Positions 1 through 10,078 of a stretch of DNA of 64,000 nucleotides are shown here, piece by piece. This DNA comes from Syngnathus acus (Eukaryota > Chordata > Actinopteri > Syngnathiformes > Syngnathidae), in the NCBI RefSeq assembly GCF_901709675.1, contig NC_051094.1:6165001-6229000 (forward strand), in the 5' to 3' direction. Both the position numbers and the translations under genes were made by a program. The notes under the pieces are model-generated. The model did not search any database and was not told the origin of the DNA. It was given only the letters and a program-made list of their open reading frames with translations. Each line of letters begins with the position of its first letter. The first letter of the stretch is position 1.

Positions 1-2613
1 TCACAGTGCAAGGTTGAATGAAGATGTTGGGCTTTTGTCCGTATTTGAAGGTTGGGTGGATTTGGTCACACTTTCTCTGCTTGTTAAAATAAGAAACATT
101 TAAAAGACAGAAGGGGAAATGAGAAAGAAAAGCAGAAGGCTTTGCTCTGTACAAAAGGTGTCGATGTGAAAAGCATTTGGGCTTTGTAAAATCTGTGGGT
201 TTTATTTGACTTTTTTAAAAGGCAGTGCAATTATGTTTACAATGGCTCTATGGTTGTGTGTGAGAGGACATAAATACTTGTTTATTATAAATGCCCAGTG
301 TTGGTATCTTTCTCGCCATCGGCAATGATTGTTCTCGCTTGGGTTATTATCTCAAAAGCTCATATGCTGGAAGTTTACAATACAACATTTGGATGCAATA
401 ATGCAATGTTGGAAGCCCTCGAGGCTCAACAAGTCTTTGCCAAGTCATTCAACACCTTTGTTCTATTATCAGCGCCTTTCACTATTACTACTGTAACAGT
501 ATTTTTTTCAGCCAATAGCTAAAGCATTTGACATCCAAAAATTGGGGATTTGTTTTTTTTTTACAAAATTTTTAACTGTGGGTATGTGAAGACCTTTGAA
601 ACTCTTTTGCGAATAATCGATATCGAAAAAAAATTCGACGTGTTTTGCTTACACTAGGTCTTACACTGCCCTATACTACAGCAGGCCTAATACTTTATAC
701 ACAGCAGGGATTGTTAACCAGTGGTCCACGGCGTTCTAGTGGTCCGTGGCGGTATTGCAGGTGGTCCGCGAAATTGGAAATGGAAAATAGTCAAGTAATA
801 TTCCGCCAAAGCAGTTTGCTTTTGGTTCTAATGGTGGTCCCTTGGACAAAACCAGTTGAAAGTCCCTGACATACAGGATAAACAAAATAACTGAGTAATA
901 TTGACTTTTTGAATTTTTAGTGAATTTATTTTTAGGGGGTAAATATAAAATTAGTTCTGACAAATAGTGTTGATTTAACGTGCCCTGTCACACCAGCACA
1001 GACAAAGTGAGCAGCGAAGAAGCTCATTTGAATAGAGAAAAACTCATTTACAGTCAAAATAAGTTTTTGCTCGATACTTGGCGGCTTTGAATATTTGTCA
1101 AGAATTTCATAATTGCCTGATCGTGGGTGTCTCCTTCCATCATTTTATGGAATCTAATCATGTCTGTGGGAGGTCGCTGCATAATAAAGGATCCAACAGG
1201 CTCCAAGTCATGATAAAACGTTATGGTAAAATGCATGTGGAAAAAAAATACTATTGCGTTAGATTAATCAAATACTTTGTCGGTTAAGTTTCAACCTATC
1301 AAACACTTAAAAAAAAATGCAATGCCTTTCACTTGGAATTACAGTTGTTTCACCGAAACCTCTGATATTCCACAAAGTTTATTTTATTCCTGCTACTTGA
1401 ACAATGTTTTTGATGTTAAGATTGTGTTCAAAAGAAATGTTGCTAAAAATCCGTGCAGCAACTCTGAATCATCTGATGCAAAACGCGCAATTATGAAATC
1501 AACAAGAAAACCGCTGTTGACGTCTTTGTTGCTCAATACACATTGACACGCCAAAAAAAAAGGTGGATGATTTTGTTGTGTGAGAGACTACCAAGAAAGG
1601 CTGCGGCTTTATTTAGCCGAGCCATCATGGAAAGGTCAGACCCCCCCACACAAGCAGAGGAAACATTAACACGCAATCAATGCACAACAAAATAGATAAA
1701 GAGATGGCTGACACTCAGCTGCATTAACACCCACACACACACACACAAATATTGTGTGGCCAGAGGCAGTCATGTGCACAAGTTCACAAAAAAACCCACT
1801 AATCCAAGTATCTCATGATTTTTCTAGCACGGATTGCCATTTTCAGCATTCGTCATGCTCTGCTCATCAGTTGATCCACAGCAATCAGCGCAACACCACT
1901 CTTGCCTGGAACCTTTTAATAACATTTTCTCAAGTGAGCTCGCTATGTGTTTGTTGGAGTGTGCGGCTGATTAAAAGAAGGAAAGGGAAGCGGGATGAGA
2001 TTGCAAAAGGTTGTTTGTTGACATACAAATAAGAGTTTGCATTGTGTGTGCGTGTCCGTCTGTCTGTGGACACACTTGCGAGCGAGACCAATTTTTGGCA
2101 TGTGAAGGGGAACAGGAAGTGGTGCACATGAGGCCAGGACATGGACATGACACTGTGTGTACACTTCTACAAATGAATTGGCTGGAAATAAGCGCACAAC
2201 AAATATGTCTCATTTCATGCAGAATTGAGGCTCTCCTATGCATAATGCAACAGTCTGCTTTGACTTTTGCCACCTAAAAGCAAAACACTCGTCGGAAAAT
2301 TCATCTTCCGTCTCATGCCTCATTGCCGGACAAATTGTTCTTGACGTGCGTGTCGCCAAACGACTCCCCGCCCAAATTTCCATTGATTTTGATCATATGG
2401 TTATACACTGATTAGTTGATTTACATGTATAGTGCGTTAATTATGAAGGTCAAGTCAGGAGGCAGAGCTGACCGTCGCTCAGCATTTAGATAAGCAGCAT
2501 GATACTCGCTGTCACATTCCGATGAAATGGAGCTCATTGGTTGTTTTATGGTTATAATATGAAGGAAAGCCTTGTTCATGCTTTTATCAATTAGCAAATC
2601 ATTTGGTCAGAAT
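1..2613. other. Gene-free AT-rich sequence
   Basis: No convincing exon, RNA gene or long reading frame was found on either strand. The open frames here are short, mutually overlapping and have no recognisable domain. A (CA)n microsatellite lies at 1732-1747. Three closely spaced copies of a GTGGTCC motif at about 721-775 belong to the weak hAT-like candidate listed separately. Confidence 0.6.
705..987. repeat. Possible decayed hAT-type MITE
   Basis: The stretch starts with CAGGG...GTTAA and ends with TTAAC...CCCTG, so about 10 of the outer 13 bases could pair as terminal inverted repeats. It contains three GTGGTCC copies. The flanks (ATACACAG on the left, TCACACCA on the right) do not give a clean 8-bp target duplication. 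This is a weak call that needs other genomic copies to confirm the ends. Confidence 0.2.
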
Positions 2614-2808
2614 ATTGGGGTGAAGACAGGAGGAAGGACAATCTGGTATGCAGATAATGCAGCGCTGCTGGCGGAGAAAGATTATTCCTAAAGCTGAAAG
2701 AAGAAAGCAGCAAAATGCAAAATCATGACCACTGTTAACAAGACTGTCCATATAAAGCTCAATAATGAAGAAATAGAAGTAGTTAATAGCTTCATATTCT
2801 TTGGGTCA
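2614..2808 (+). mobile_element. LINE reverse-transcriptase remnant
   Basis: One frame reads through a region resembling the catalytic-core end of a non-LTR retrotransposon reverse transcriptase: IGVKTGGRT, then WYADNAALLAE, then about 40 residues on, VVNSFIFFGS. This order matches the RT block in which the YADD box is followed by a conserved F-x-F-L-G-S. Two in-frame stops (TAA and TGA near 2689-2697) and the change of YADD to YADN show that the fragment is dead. The frame is otherwise kept for 65 codons. The clade (RTE- or L1-like) cannot be assigned. It is followed directly by the tandem duplication at 2818. Confidence 0.6.
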
Positions 2809-2817
2809 GGGTTAACC

Positions 2818-2945
2818 GCTTATTACAGTGCTAATGCTAGCTTGGCATTTCTAGCACTGTTATATTGCTAAAGCTGTGAACAGCTTATTAGAGTGTTAAT
2901 GCTAGCTTAAGATTTCTAGCGCTTATATTGCTGAAGCTGTGAATG
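2818..2945. repeat. Imperfect 65-bp tandem duplication
   Basis: Unit 1 (2818-2882) and unit 2 (2883-2945) both begin GCTTATTA, contain TAATGCTAGCTT in the middle and end with GAAGCTGTGAA or AAAGCTGTGAA. They differ by scattered substitutions and a 2-bp length change, so the duplication is not recent. No function is evident. Confidence 0.85.
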
Positions 2946-5122
2946 TGTTATTTGTGACTATCACAAACTATGCATTTTTAAAATCGCATTCCATTACGAG
3001 TGTTCGTAATCGAGAATCACACTCGTGTACGTAAATAAGTACGTAATAAAGCAGACTTTGACTTTGATAAGACTCGTGGGGACTTTACAATGAGTCAAAC
3101 TTAAGATCCTCAAGTGTCCAACATATTGCACATACTTGGTGGTGTCTGTGTATTGATATTGAGTGCAATATTGATTGTTCAGGCGACTCTTCCTGGCAAT
3201 TTTACGAGCTACAACACTAGCTTTGAAACGGGAGTCCAGAACATTCGGGGAAATACACCGGCATCCAACTGCCAATAAAAAATATATTTATCGATCGCTA
3301 ATTTTCTCCAGTCGATAAAGGAAGTTTAGTGATATAAGTATTGCTCTGCAGTTTATTGGTTTGGCAGAGTGCCACTCTCGCAAATATCCTGTCATTATAG
3401 TCAAGACTTTAACTAATCGATTTAAAATGAGACCTATAGGAAACAAAGACCGGCTTTATTTGATATACAATCATCACAGTTACACAAAATCTGATTTTGG
3501 TACGTCTTCCAATGACTGGAGAAGGAAATAATACTCTGATTGTACTAGCATCTCCAAGCCCTCACATTTGTTTTGGCACTGTCCTCTATGCTTTTCTGCC
3601 CCTGCAGTCATGGATTCAGTGGTTCAGCCTCTCACCACTAGTGTGGAAGAGGACCACCATGTGACTAACAGGCGGATATCATACTGCAAAGCAAATAGAA
3701 AGAAGCATTTATTACTAATCGCAGCTTGAACAGAGCAGCATTGTCGAGGCCTGTACCACTCATATCTTTGAGCGTTTCAAAGTATTTATGTGATATGTTT
3801 TCAAATCTTTTTTTAAATGAGGTAGAGAACACAACAATCTTGGCAAAAAGAACCCAACTTGTACTAAATGAACTGTTATTTGCAGGATCACTATTTATTT
3901 ATTTTTTTGCTCAAAGGTTTTGTAGAGAGACACTACAGCTCCATCCACTGTGCATTTATAGCAGCATGAGATGTTTGCGATAGATAATTCCTGTATTGGA
4001 AGTACGGAACGCTGTGTATATCATATTCCAAAATTGACTGACCCTTTTTCTTCCGAGTGCATATTCAGCATTTTGTGTCAGGCTTCTAATAATGCTGAAT
4101 GAAACAGAAAAGATCAAATCCATTTTCAAGAGATGATTTTTTGCTCAAGCAGTGGAATGTTAAAGAAAAAAATGTTCATTACTTTTATGGGCAAGAGTAT
4201 TTATAGAGAGACTAAAGTTCAGTGTAATTTTACAGCCGCATCTGGGTTATAAACTTGAGCAGTAGAACAATGAAGTTTATACAAATGAAGTTTAGCTACT
4301 ATTATGTATTATGTTCGTACTTAAGCTTATAAACGACATTTTTTGGTGTTGGATGACGGCAATGCGCCATTTTAGCATTTGCGCTTCAGCTATGCTAACC
4401 TCCGGTTGTCAGGCTAACGCATAGTGATAATGTTTCAAAGTATATTCAATATCTGATCACCTACAACAGATACATTTAAATCTTGCAAAGAGGTGAAATT
4501 GGGGGACAGCTTTAATCGCCTTTCCCTTTTCTCAAGGGCATCCCATGCTGAAGGAGATAAGGAAGGATGCAATGAGCCACCTTTTTCGAACTAGCTTCTA
4601 TCACAACTGCCCTTAAGTGTTCTCGGGCCAAACGAGAACTTCTTAAGTATAAAAGAATATTCAGTCTTTTCTAACACTTAAAGAGCAGTTCACGAGAAAG
4701 ATTTTAGTCGTGTGATTGATTCAATCAATACAATTCTGGCCGCCAATATTAGCATCCATTAAGGAATACATAAAAATGTATGACAGGCCCTTGTTAAAGT
4801 GAACCTGGACAAAGCAATACGGTTATTTTATGAGAGTGACGAAATTAAGCGTAAAAAAAAAAAAAAGACAGCCTACCTAGAGGTGATTATGATGGAGGAT
4901 CCATTATGTCGTGACTCGTGAGGCTCGTGCGGGTTATTTTTTATCTATAGCTACTCAGGCAGTGGAGGTCTGAAAAATATGAAATGAGTCATAAAATTAG
5001 ATGATGCCAACGGTATTTTAAGGGCAAAATGTGGCACTCACTGCAATGGGTTCTGACCCTAACTGAAGTACCCCAAAAATCCTAGAGAAACTTACAATTT
5101 TAAAACAGCCATTCTTATTAAC
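2946..5122. other. Gene-free sequence left of the LTR element
   Basis: I see no gene, RNA or element boundary here. Short frames such as the minus-strand one at 2994-3275 have no recognisable motif. There is a 15-base A-rich run near 4852-4866. Confidence 0.6.
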
Positions 5123-5127
5123 AAATG
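5123..5127. repeat. Target-site duplication, left copy
   Basis: AAATG directly precedes the 5' LTR. The same five bases directly follow the 3' LTR at 10385-10389. A 5-bp duplication is usual for Ty3/Gypsy integrases and fixes both ends of the insertion. Confidence 0.93.
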
Positions 5128-5413
5128 TGTCACGTACCGGCGCCACCGGTGACAGGACCACGCCCCCCTATCAGCGGAATCGCCGCCACCTGCCACAGGC
5201 AGCGCTATATCAACGCCGCCAGCGCAGACCCGAGTGTCCGTCTGTCACATGAGATTGCTTCGCTCTCCGGTCCACGACAAACTGACGTCCTTGAAGAATC
5301 GAAGATACAGCAGAAGAGCTTGTTTGTCCCAGCCTGATCGCCGATCCAGCTACCCACGCCCGCAATAAAGTCTCTATCGCTACGCACTTGGCTGTACTGT
5401 CCAATCCCTTACA
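5128..5413 (+). repeat. 5' LTR
   Basis: This 286-bp repeat runs from TGTCACGTACCGG to CCAATCCCTTACA. It matches the 3' LTR except for one G/A substitution (about 5162) and two missing blocks: 8 bases after the CCACAGG near 5198, and 12 bases after the GATCCAGC near 5349. Both gaps sit between short direct repeats (GGC and GC), so they look like small deletions in this copy. It carries a TATA-like box, a predicted transcript start and an AATAAA at 5364-5369. Confidence 0.95.
5206..5245 (+). promoter_or_regulatory. LTR TATA box and predicted transcript start
   Basis: TATAT at 5206-5210 lies 30 bases upstream of GTCCGTCTGT (5236-5245). That decamer is the exact reverse complement of the primer-binding site just inside the LTR. 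In Tf1/sushi elements the 5' end of the RNA serves as its own primer, so transcription is inferred to start at about 5236. The spacing to the TATA box is the usual one for RNA polymerase II. Confidence 0.65.
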
Positions 5414-5415
5414 GT

Positions 5416-5425
5416 ACAGACGGAC
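5416..5425 (+). other. Primer-binding site of the self-priming type
   Basis: ACAGACGGAC starts two bases after the 5' LTR ends. It pairs perfectly with GTCCGTCTGT at 5236-5245 inside the LTR. I recognise no match to a common tRNA 3' end. The position is where a primer-binding site must be, which supports self-priming rather than tRNA priming. Confidence 0.65.
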
Positions 5426-5432
5426 CAACACT

Positions 5433-6560
5433 ATGCAGCCAGCGAACGAAGAGACGGCATTCGCCCGACTGGAGCGAGCCGAGACCGCCATTAGCAGCCT
5501 ATCCGCCGACATCCGGAACCTGATCGAGGTGGGCCAACGGCAACAGCAACAGCAGCAGGAAATGGCCCAAGCCCTCCAGAGTTCGTCGGTGGCTGCGCCC
5601 CCGGCTGTCACGGCACCCCCGCCCCGCCCGTCGACCGAGGCCAGGAGGCTGGTGGACGTTCCGGAGCCCCGCCTCGGCAACATCGAAAAATTCAGCGGAG
5701 ATCCCAAACACGTGAGGGCGTTCGTGACTAACTGCCGTATAATGTTTGGTCTCCAGCCTGTCACGTTTGCATCGGAGGCTGCCAAAGTCGGGTTCGCCCT
5801 AACCCACCTCACGGACAAGGCGCGGCTGTGGGGGCTGGCCGAATACGAGAGGGGGGCCCCGGCTTGTGACGCGTTCGACGCATTCGCGGAGGAGTTGCTC
5901 TGCCTGTTCGACCTGGGTTCTGCCGCCGAAGACGCCGCCGAGGAACTGGCGACGCTGCGTCAAGGTAGCCGATCGGTCGCAGATTAAAGATTAAAAAGAT
6001 TAAAGTCCCAATGATCGTCACACACACACCTGGGTGTGGTGAAATTTGTCCTCTGCATTTAACCCGTCCCCGTGTGATTTTAATCCATCCCCTGGGGGAG
6101 AGGGGAGCAGTGAGCAGCAGCCATGCCGCGCTCGGGAATCAGTTGGTGATCTAACCCCCCAATTCCAACCCTTAATGCTGAGTGCCAAGCAGGGAGGCAA
6201 TGGGTCCCATTTTTATAGTCTTTGGTATGACCCGGCCGGGGTTTGAACCCACAACCTTCCAGTCTCAGGGCGGACACTCTACCACTAGGCCACTGAGCTG
6301 GTGATTACGCCCTCAAGTTCCAGACCCTGGCCGGCAGCAGCGGGTGGAACGAGCCGGCGCTCGTCAGCACGTTCCTCAACGGTCTCGCGGAGTACATGAA
6401 GGACGAGCTAGTTTCCCGCGATCGGCCGCGAACCCTGAAGGACGCGATGAACTTGGCGGCCCGAGTAGACCGGCGGATCCGGACGCGGCGGCGCGATCGG
6501 GAGCGGAGGTCCCTGCGAGACCCGCCAACCGCACCACCCGCCGAGCCCATGGATCTGGGA
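5433..6560 (+). pseudogene. gag: Gag polyprotein, interrupted by a SINE
   Basis: Translation probably starts at the ATG at 5433, 20 bases after the LTR. The frame is open further upstream, but that part lies in the LTR. The first part (to 5984) encodes a coiled-coil-like N-terminus (ETAFARLERAETAI), a Gln-rich run, a Pro/Ala-rich linker and the start of the capsid-like Gag domain. A TAA brought in with the SINE ends it at 5985-5987. The same frame resumes at 6303 with the rest of that domain ([16 protein letters not shown]) and an Arg-rich stretch ([13 protein letters not shown]). The CCHC nucleocapsid knuckle expected after the Arg-rich stretch is not visible; the sequence passes straight to a Gly/Ser-rich segment and the protease. 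The gag/pol border given is approximate. Confidence 0.8.
5987..6302 (-). mobile_element. tRNA-derived SINE inserted in gag
   Basis: On the minus strand the element opens with a tRNA-like head: an A-box-like TGGCCTAGTGG (complement of 6282-6292) and a B-box GGTTCAAACCC-type motif (complement of about 6239-6250). A body of about 200 bases follows. It ends in a tail of TTAATCTT-type repeats at 5985-6004. The gag codons GATTA are duplicated on either side (5982-5986 and 6303-6307). Duplication plus insert is 321 bp, a multiple of three, so the gag frame continues beyond it, but the insert carries stops. It resembles a SINE family widespread in percomorph fish; the family name is not assigned. Confidence 0.88.
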
Positions 6561-9500
6561 GGGGGGTCATCGAGTGACGGGGTGACCGTCAGGAGGCCGG
6601 GGCTCACGCGGCGTGGGGGGATCCGCGTGAGCTCGACCTGCACAGGCTCTCCCAGTCCCAGTACGCTCACGTTACAGGCACGTGTCCAGCTCGCGGCGGG
6701 CGACCGGAACGTGGCTGCCCTGGTGGATTCCGGGGCGGAGGGTAACCTCATGGACAGTTGCCTGGCACGCCAGTGGGGGATTAACTTCCTGCCTCTGAGC
6801 CCGCCCATTCCCGCACGCGCCATCGATGGCCGTCTGATCGGCGAGGTGGCCTTCGTGACAGAGCCAGTCAAGGTACTGCTCTCCGGCAATCACCACGAGA
6901 CCATCCAGTTTTTTCTTCTTCCCCTCCCAGGACAGCAGCTCATCCTGGGGCACCCTTGGCTGCGGCAGCACAACCCGGTACTGGACTGGGAGGTGGGGGT
7001 GGTTCGGCAGTGGAGCGAACGCTGCCATCGGACGTGCCTGAGGGCGGCCACCAGCCCGCTCGGTGGAGCCCCGCCCAGGTACAGCCCCGACATCTCCACC
7101 GTACCGGCGGTTTATCACGAACTAAAAGAGGATTTTAGTAAGGCCAGGGCCACCTCCCTGCCTCCCCACCGGTCTTACGATTGCGCCATCGACCTGCTGC
7201 CCGGCACCTTCCCCCCCAAGGGACGCGTCTACTCCCTGTCCGCTCCTGAGCGCCGGGCCATGGAGGAATACATCCGGGAGTCCCTGGCGGCCGGCATCAT
7301 ACGGCCGTCCTCATCACCTGCGGGAGCGGGGTTCTTCTTCGTGGAAAAGAAGGAGGGCACGCTCCGCCCGTGCATCGACTACCGGGGAATAAACGCGATA
7401 ACCGTTAAGAACCGATACCCCCTGCCTCTTCTGTCTTCCGCCTTCGAGTGCCTTCAGGGTGCCACCGTCTTCACTAAGCTGGATCTTCGCAACGCCTACC
7501 ACCTGATCCGCATCCGGGAGGGAGACGAGTGGAAGACGGCTTTCAACACCCCGAGCGGCCACTACGAGTACTTGGTGGTTCCGTTTGGGCTCACCAATGC
7601 CCCAGCGGTTTTCCAGTCCTTAATAAACGACGTGCTACGAGACATGCTGGACAAGTTCGTGTTCGTTTATTTGGACGACATCCTCATCTTCTCCCGCTCG
7701 CTCCCTGAACACATCAAGCATGTTCGGACGGTGCTACGCCGCCTCCTGGAAAATTCGCTCTACGTGAAGGCAGAGAAGTGAGAGTTCCACGCCTCCTCTG
7801 TCAAGTTCCTCGGCTACGTGGTGCGCGAGGGATCAGTCGAGATGGACCCAGAGAAAGTGCAAGCGGTCACGTCATGGCCTATCCCCGAGACACGCAAGCG
7901 GCTGCAACAATTCCTGGGGTTCGCGAACTTCTATCGCCGTTTCATCCGTGGGTACAGCACGGTGGCCGCGCCCCTCACCGCCCTCACCAGCCCCGCCTCC
8001 CCGTACAAATGGACGGAACGGGCAGAACAGGCGTTTCAGGAGCTCAAGAGGAGGTTCACGTCCGCTCCCATCCTCCGAGTCCCCGATCCTGACCGGCAGT
8101 TTGTGGTCGAGGTGGACGCCTCGAACGTGGGTGTTGGGGCGGTGCTGTCCCAACGCAGCTGCCAGGACGATCGCCTCCACCCGTGCGCCTTTTTCTCTCG
8201 CCGCTTGTCGGCCTCGGAACGGAACTATGACGTCGGCAACCGAGAGCTCCTCGCCATCAAGTTGGCCTTGGAGGAGTGGCGGCATTGGCTGGAGGGCGCC
8301 ACCACGCCGTTCATCGTCTGGACCGACCGCCGCAACCTGGAGTACCTGAGATCGGCCAAGAGGCTGAACGCGAGGCAAGCACGGTGGGCTCTGTTCTTTG
8401 ACCGGTTTGAGTTCTCTCTTTCCTATAGGCCGGGTTCCCGCAACGCGAAGGCGGATGCCCTGTCGCGTTCGTTTCCTGGCGGGGAGGAGGGACGGGGTCC
8501 GCCTCCCGCTATTCTCCCGAGCTCGTTGCGGGTGGCGGCGCTGTCATGGGAGATTGAGCGCCAAGTGGAAGCCGCATCACGCGATCAACCCGGTCCCAGC
8601 AACTGCCCGGAGGGTCGCCTGTTCGTCCCTGAGGGCCTGCGCTCGTCCGTGCTGCAATGGGCACACGACTCACGCCTGGCCTGTCATCCCGGAGCTGCAC
8701 GCACGAGGTACGTGGTGGCGCAGCGTTTCTGGTGGCCCACCTGGCAAGTGGACACCAGAGATTACGTCAGAGCCTGCTCGATATGCAACCGCTGTAAGAC
8801 CTCTACTCGTCCTCCGGCCGGGCTACTCCAACCCTTGCCGGTTCCCCGGCGTCTCTGGTCTCACCTGTCCATCGACTTCGTCACGGGCCTTCCCCCCTCA
8901 GAGGGGAACACGGTGGTCCTCACGGTGGTGGACCGGTTCAGTAAAATGACGCACTTCATTCCTCTACCTAAGCTTCCGTCCGCGAAGCAGACTGCGGCCA
9001 TCATGGTGCGGGAGGTGTTTCGTCACCACGGCCTCCCACAGGACATCGTGTCGGACCGTGGCCCGCAGTTCGCGTCCACCTTCTGGGCGGAGTTCTGCCG
9101 ACTCCTCGGCGCTACGGCCAGCCTCTCGTCGGGGTTTCACCCTCAGTCCAATGGTCAAGCGGAGCGTCTGAACCAGGAGCTGGGCAGGTCCCTCCGATGC
9201 ATGGCCGCCGGGGACCAGCGTGGGTGGGTCCAACAGCTGCCTTGGGTGGAGTACGCCCACAATTCCCTCCCCAGCTCGGGTACGGGACTGTCGCCCTTCC
9301 ACTGCGTCTTCGGGTACCAACCACCCTTGTTCGCCCACCAGGAACAGGACACGGCGTGCCCGTCGGCCCAGGCTTGTGTCCGCCGTTGTCGTCGTGCCTG
9401 GGCGAGGGCCCGGACCGCTCTGCTCCGTTCTGTTTCAGGCTACGCCCGCCAGGCAAACAAGCGCCGGTCGCCGGCTCCGGAGTACAGAGTGGGCCAGCGG

Positions 9501-9962
9501 GTGTGGCTCTCGACGCAGGATTTGCCGCAGCGAACGGGATCCCGCAAGCTGGCGCCGCGCTTTGTTGGACCGTTCCCCATCCAGAAGGTGATCAGCCCGT
9601 CCGCCGTCCGTCTCCTCCTTCCGGAGTCCATGAAGGTACACCCCACGTTCCACGTTTCCCGTGTGCGGCCCGTCTTTGAGAGCGCATTGGCGCCGGCGCC
9701 CGTGCCGCCGCCGCCCCAGCTCGTCGAAGGGGGCCCGGCTTACGCCGTCCGCTCCCTGCTCCGATCGCGGCGGCACGGTCGTGGCGTCCAGTACCTGGTG
9801 GATTGGGAGGGCTATGACGACGCCCACCGCTCCTGGGTTCCGAGCCGCTGGATCCTTGACCGTTCGCTCATCACGGAGTTCCATCGCTGTCACCCGGACC
9901 AACCGGGCCCCCGGCGCGGGCGGCCGAGGACGGTCGAGGACGGTCGAGGGGCCCAGGGGTAA
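6561..9962 (+). pseudogene. pol: Pol polyprotein (PR-RT-RH-IN-chromodomain) with internal stop
   Basis: All Pol domains lie in one frame. The protease active site DSGA begins at 6726. The reverse transcriptase shows VPFGLTNAP and the YLDD box at 7668-7679. RNase H shows [15 protein letters not shown] near 8108 and [10 protein letters not shown] near 8320. Integrase has an H-H-C-C zinc site (about 8670-8795) and a DDE triad: D in SIDFVTG (8874), D in VSDRGPQF (about 9053) and E in [10 protein letters not shown] (about 9162). A chromodomain (YLVDWEGY...SWVP) lies at about 9745-9860. Such domains guide integration by reading histone marks. A TGA at 7779-7781, just after LYVKAEK in the RT thumb region, cuts the frame; downstream it stays open to the TAA at 9960. 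Integrase and chromodomain look otherwise intact. Confidence 0.92.
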
Positions 9963-10064
9963 GGGCCCGGGACGGCCTTGTCCGCCTGGTCGGGGGGTTG
10001 CCTTCCTCTGCCTTCTGGTCTTTTTTGTTTTAGTGCTCTGGGGACGTCGGGAGCCGTCCCTTGT

Positions 10065-10078
10065 GGGGGGGGGGGTTC
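10065..10078 (+). other. Polypurine tract
   Basis: A run of 11 G residues (10065-10075) followed by TTC abuts the 3' LTR. This is where plus-strand DNA synthesis is primed in LTR elements. It is G-only rather than mixed A/G, which is slightly unusual. Confidence 0.6.

Noticed and set aside
5388-5432. In-frame upstream extension of Gag into the LTR
   Set aside because: The extension has no ATG start supported by the element's layout, and most of it lies in the U5 end of the LTR. The ATG at 5433 is the natural start.
6239-6302. tRNA gene on the minus strand (A and B boxes)
   Set aside because: The boxes belong to the head of a SINE inserted in gag; the rest of the sequence does not fold into a tRNA cloverleaf with an anticodon arm of normal form.
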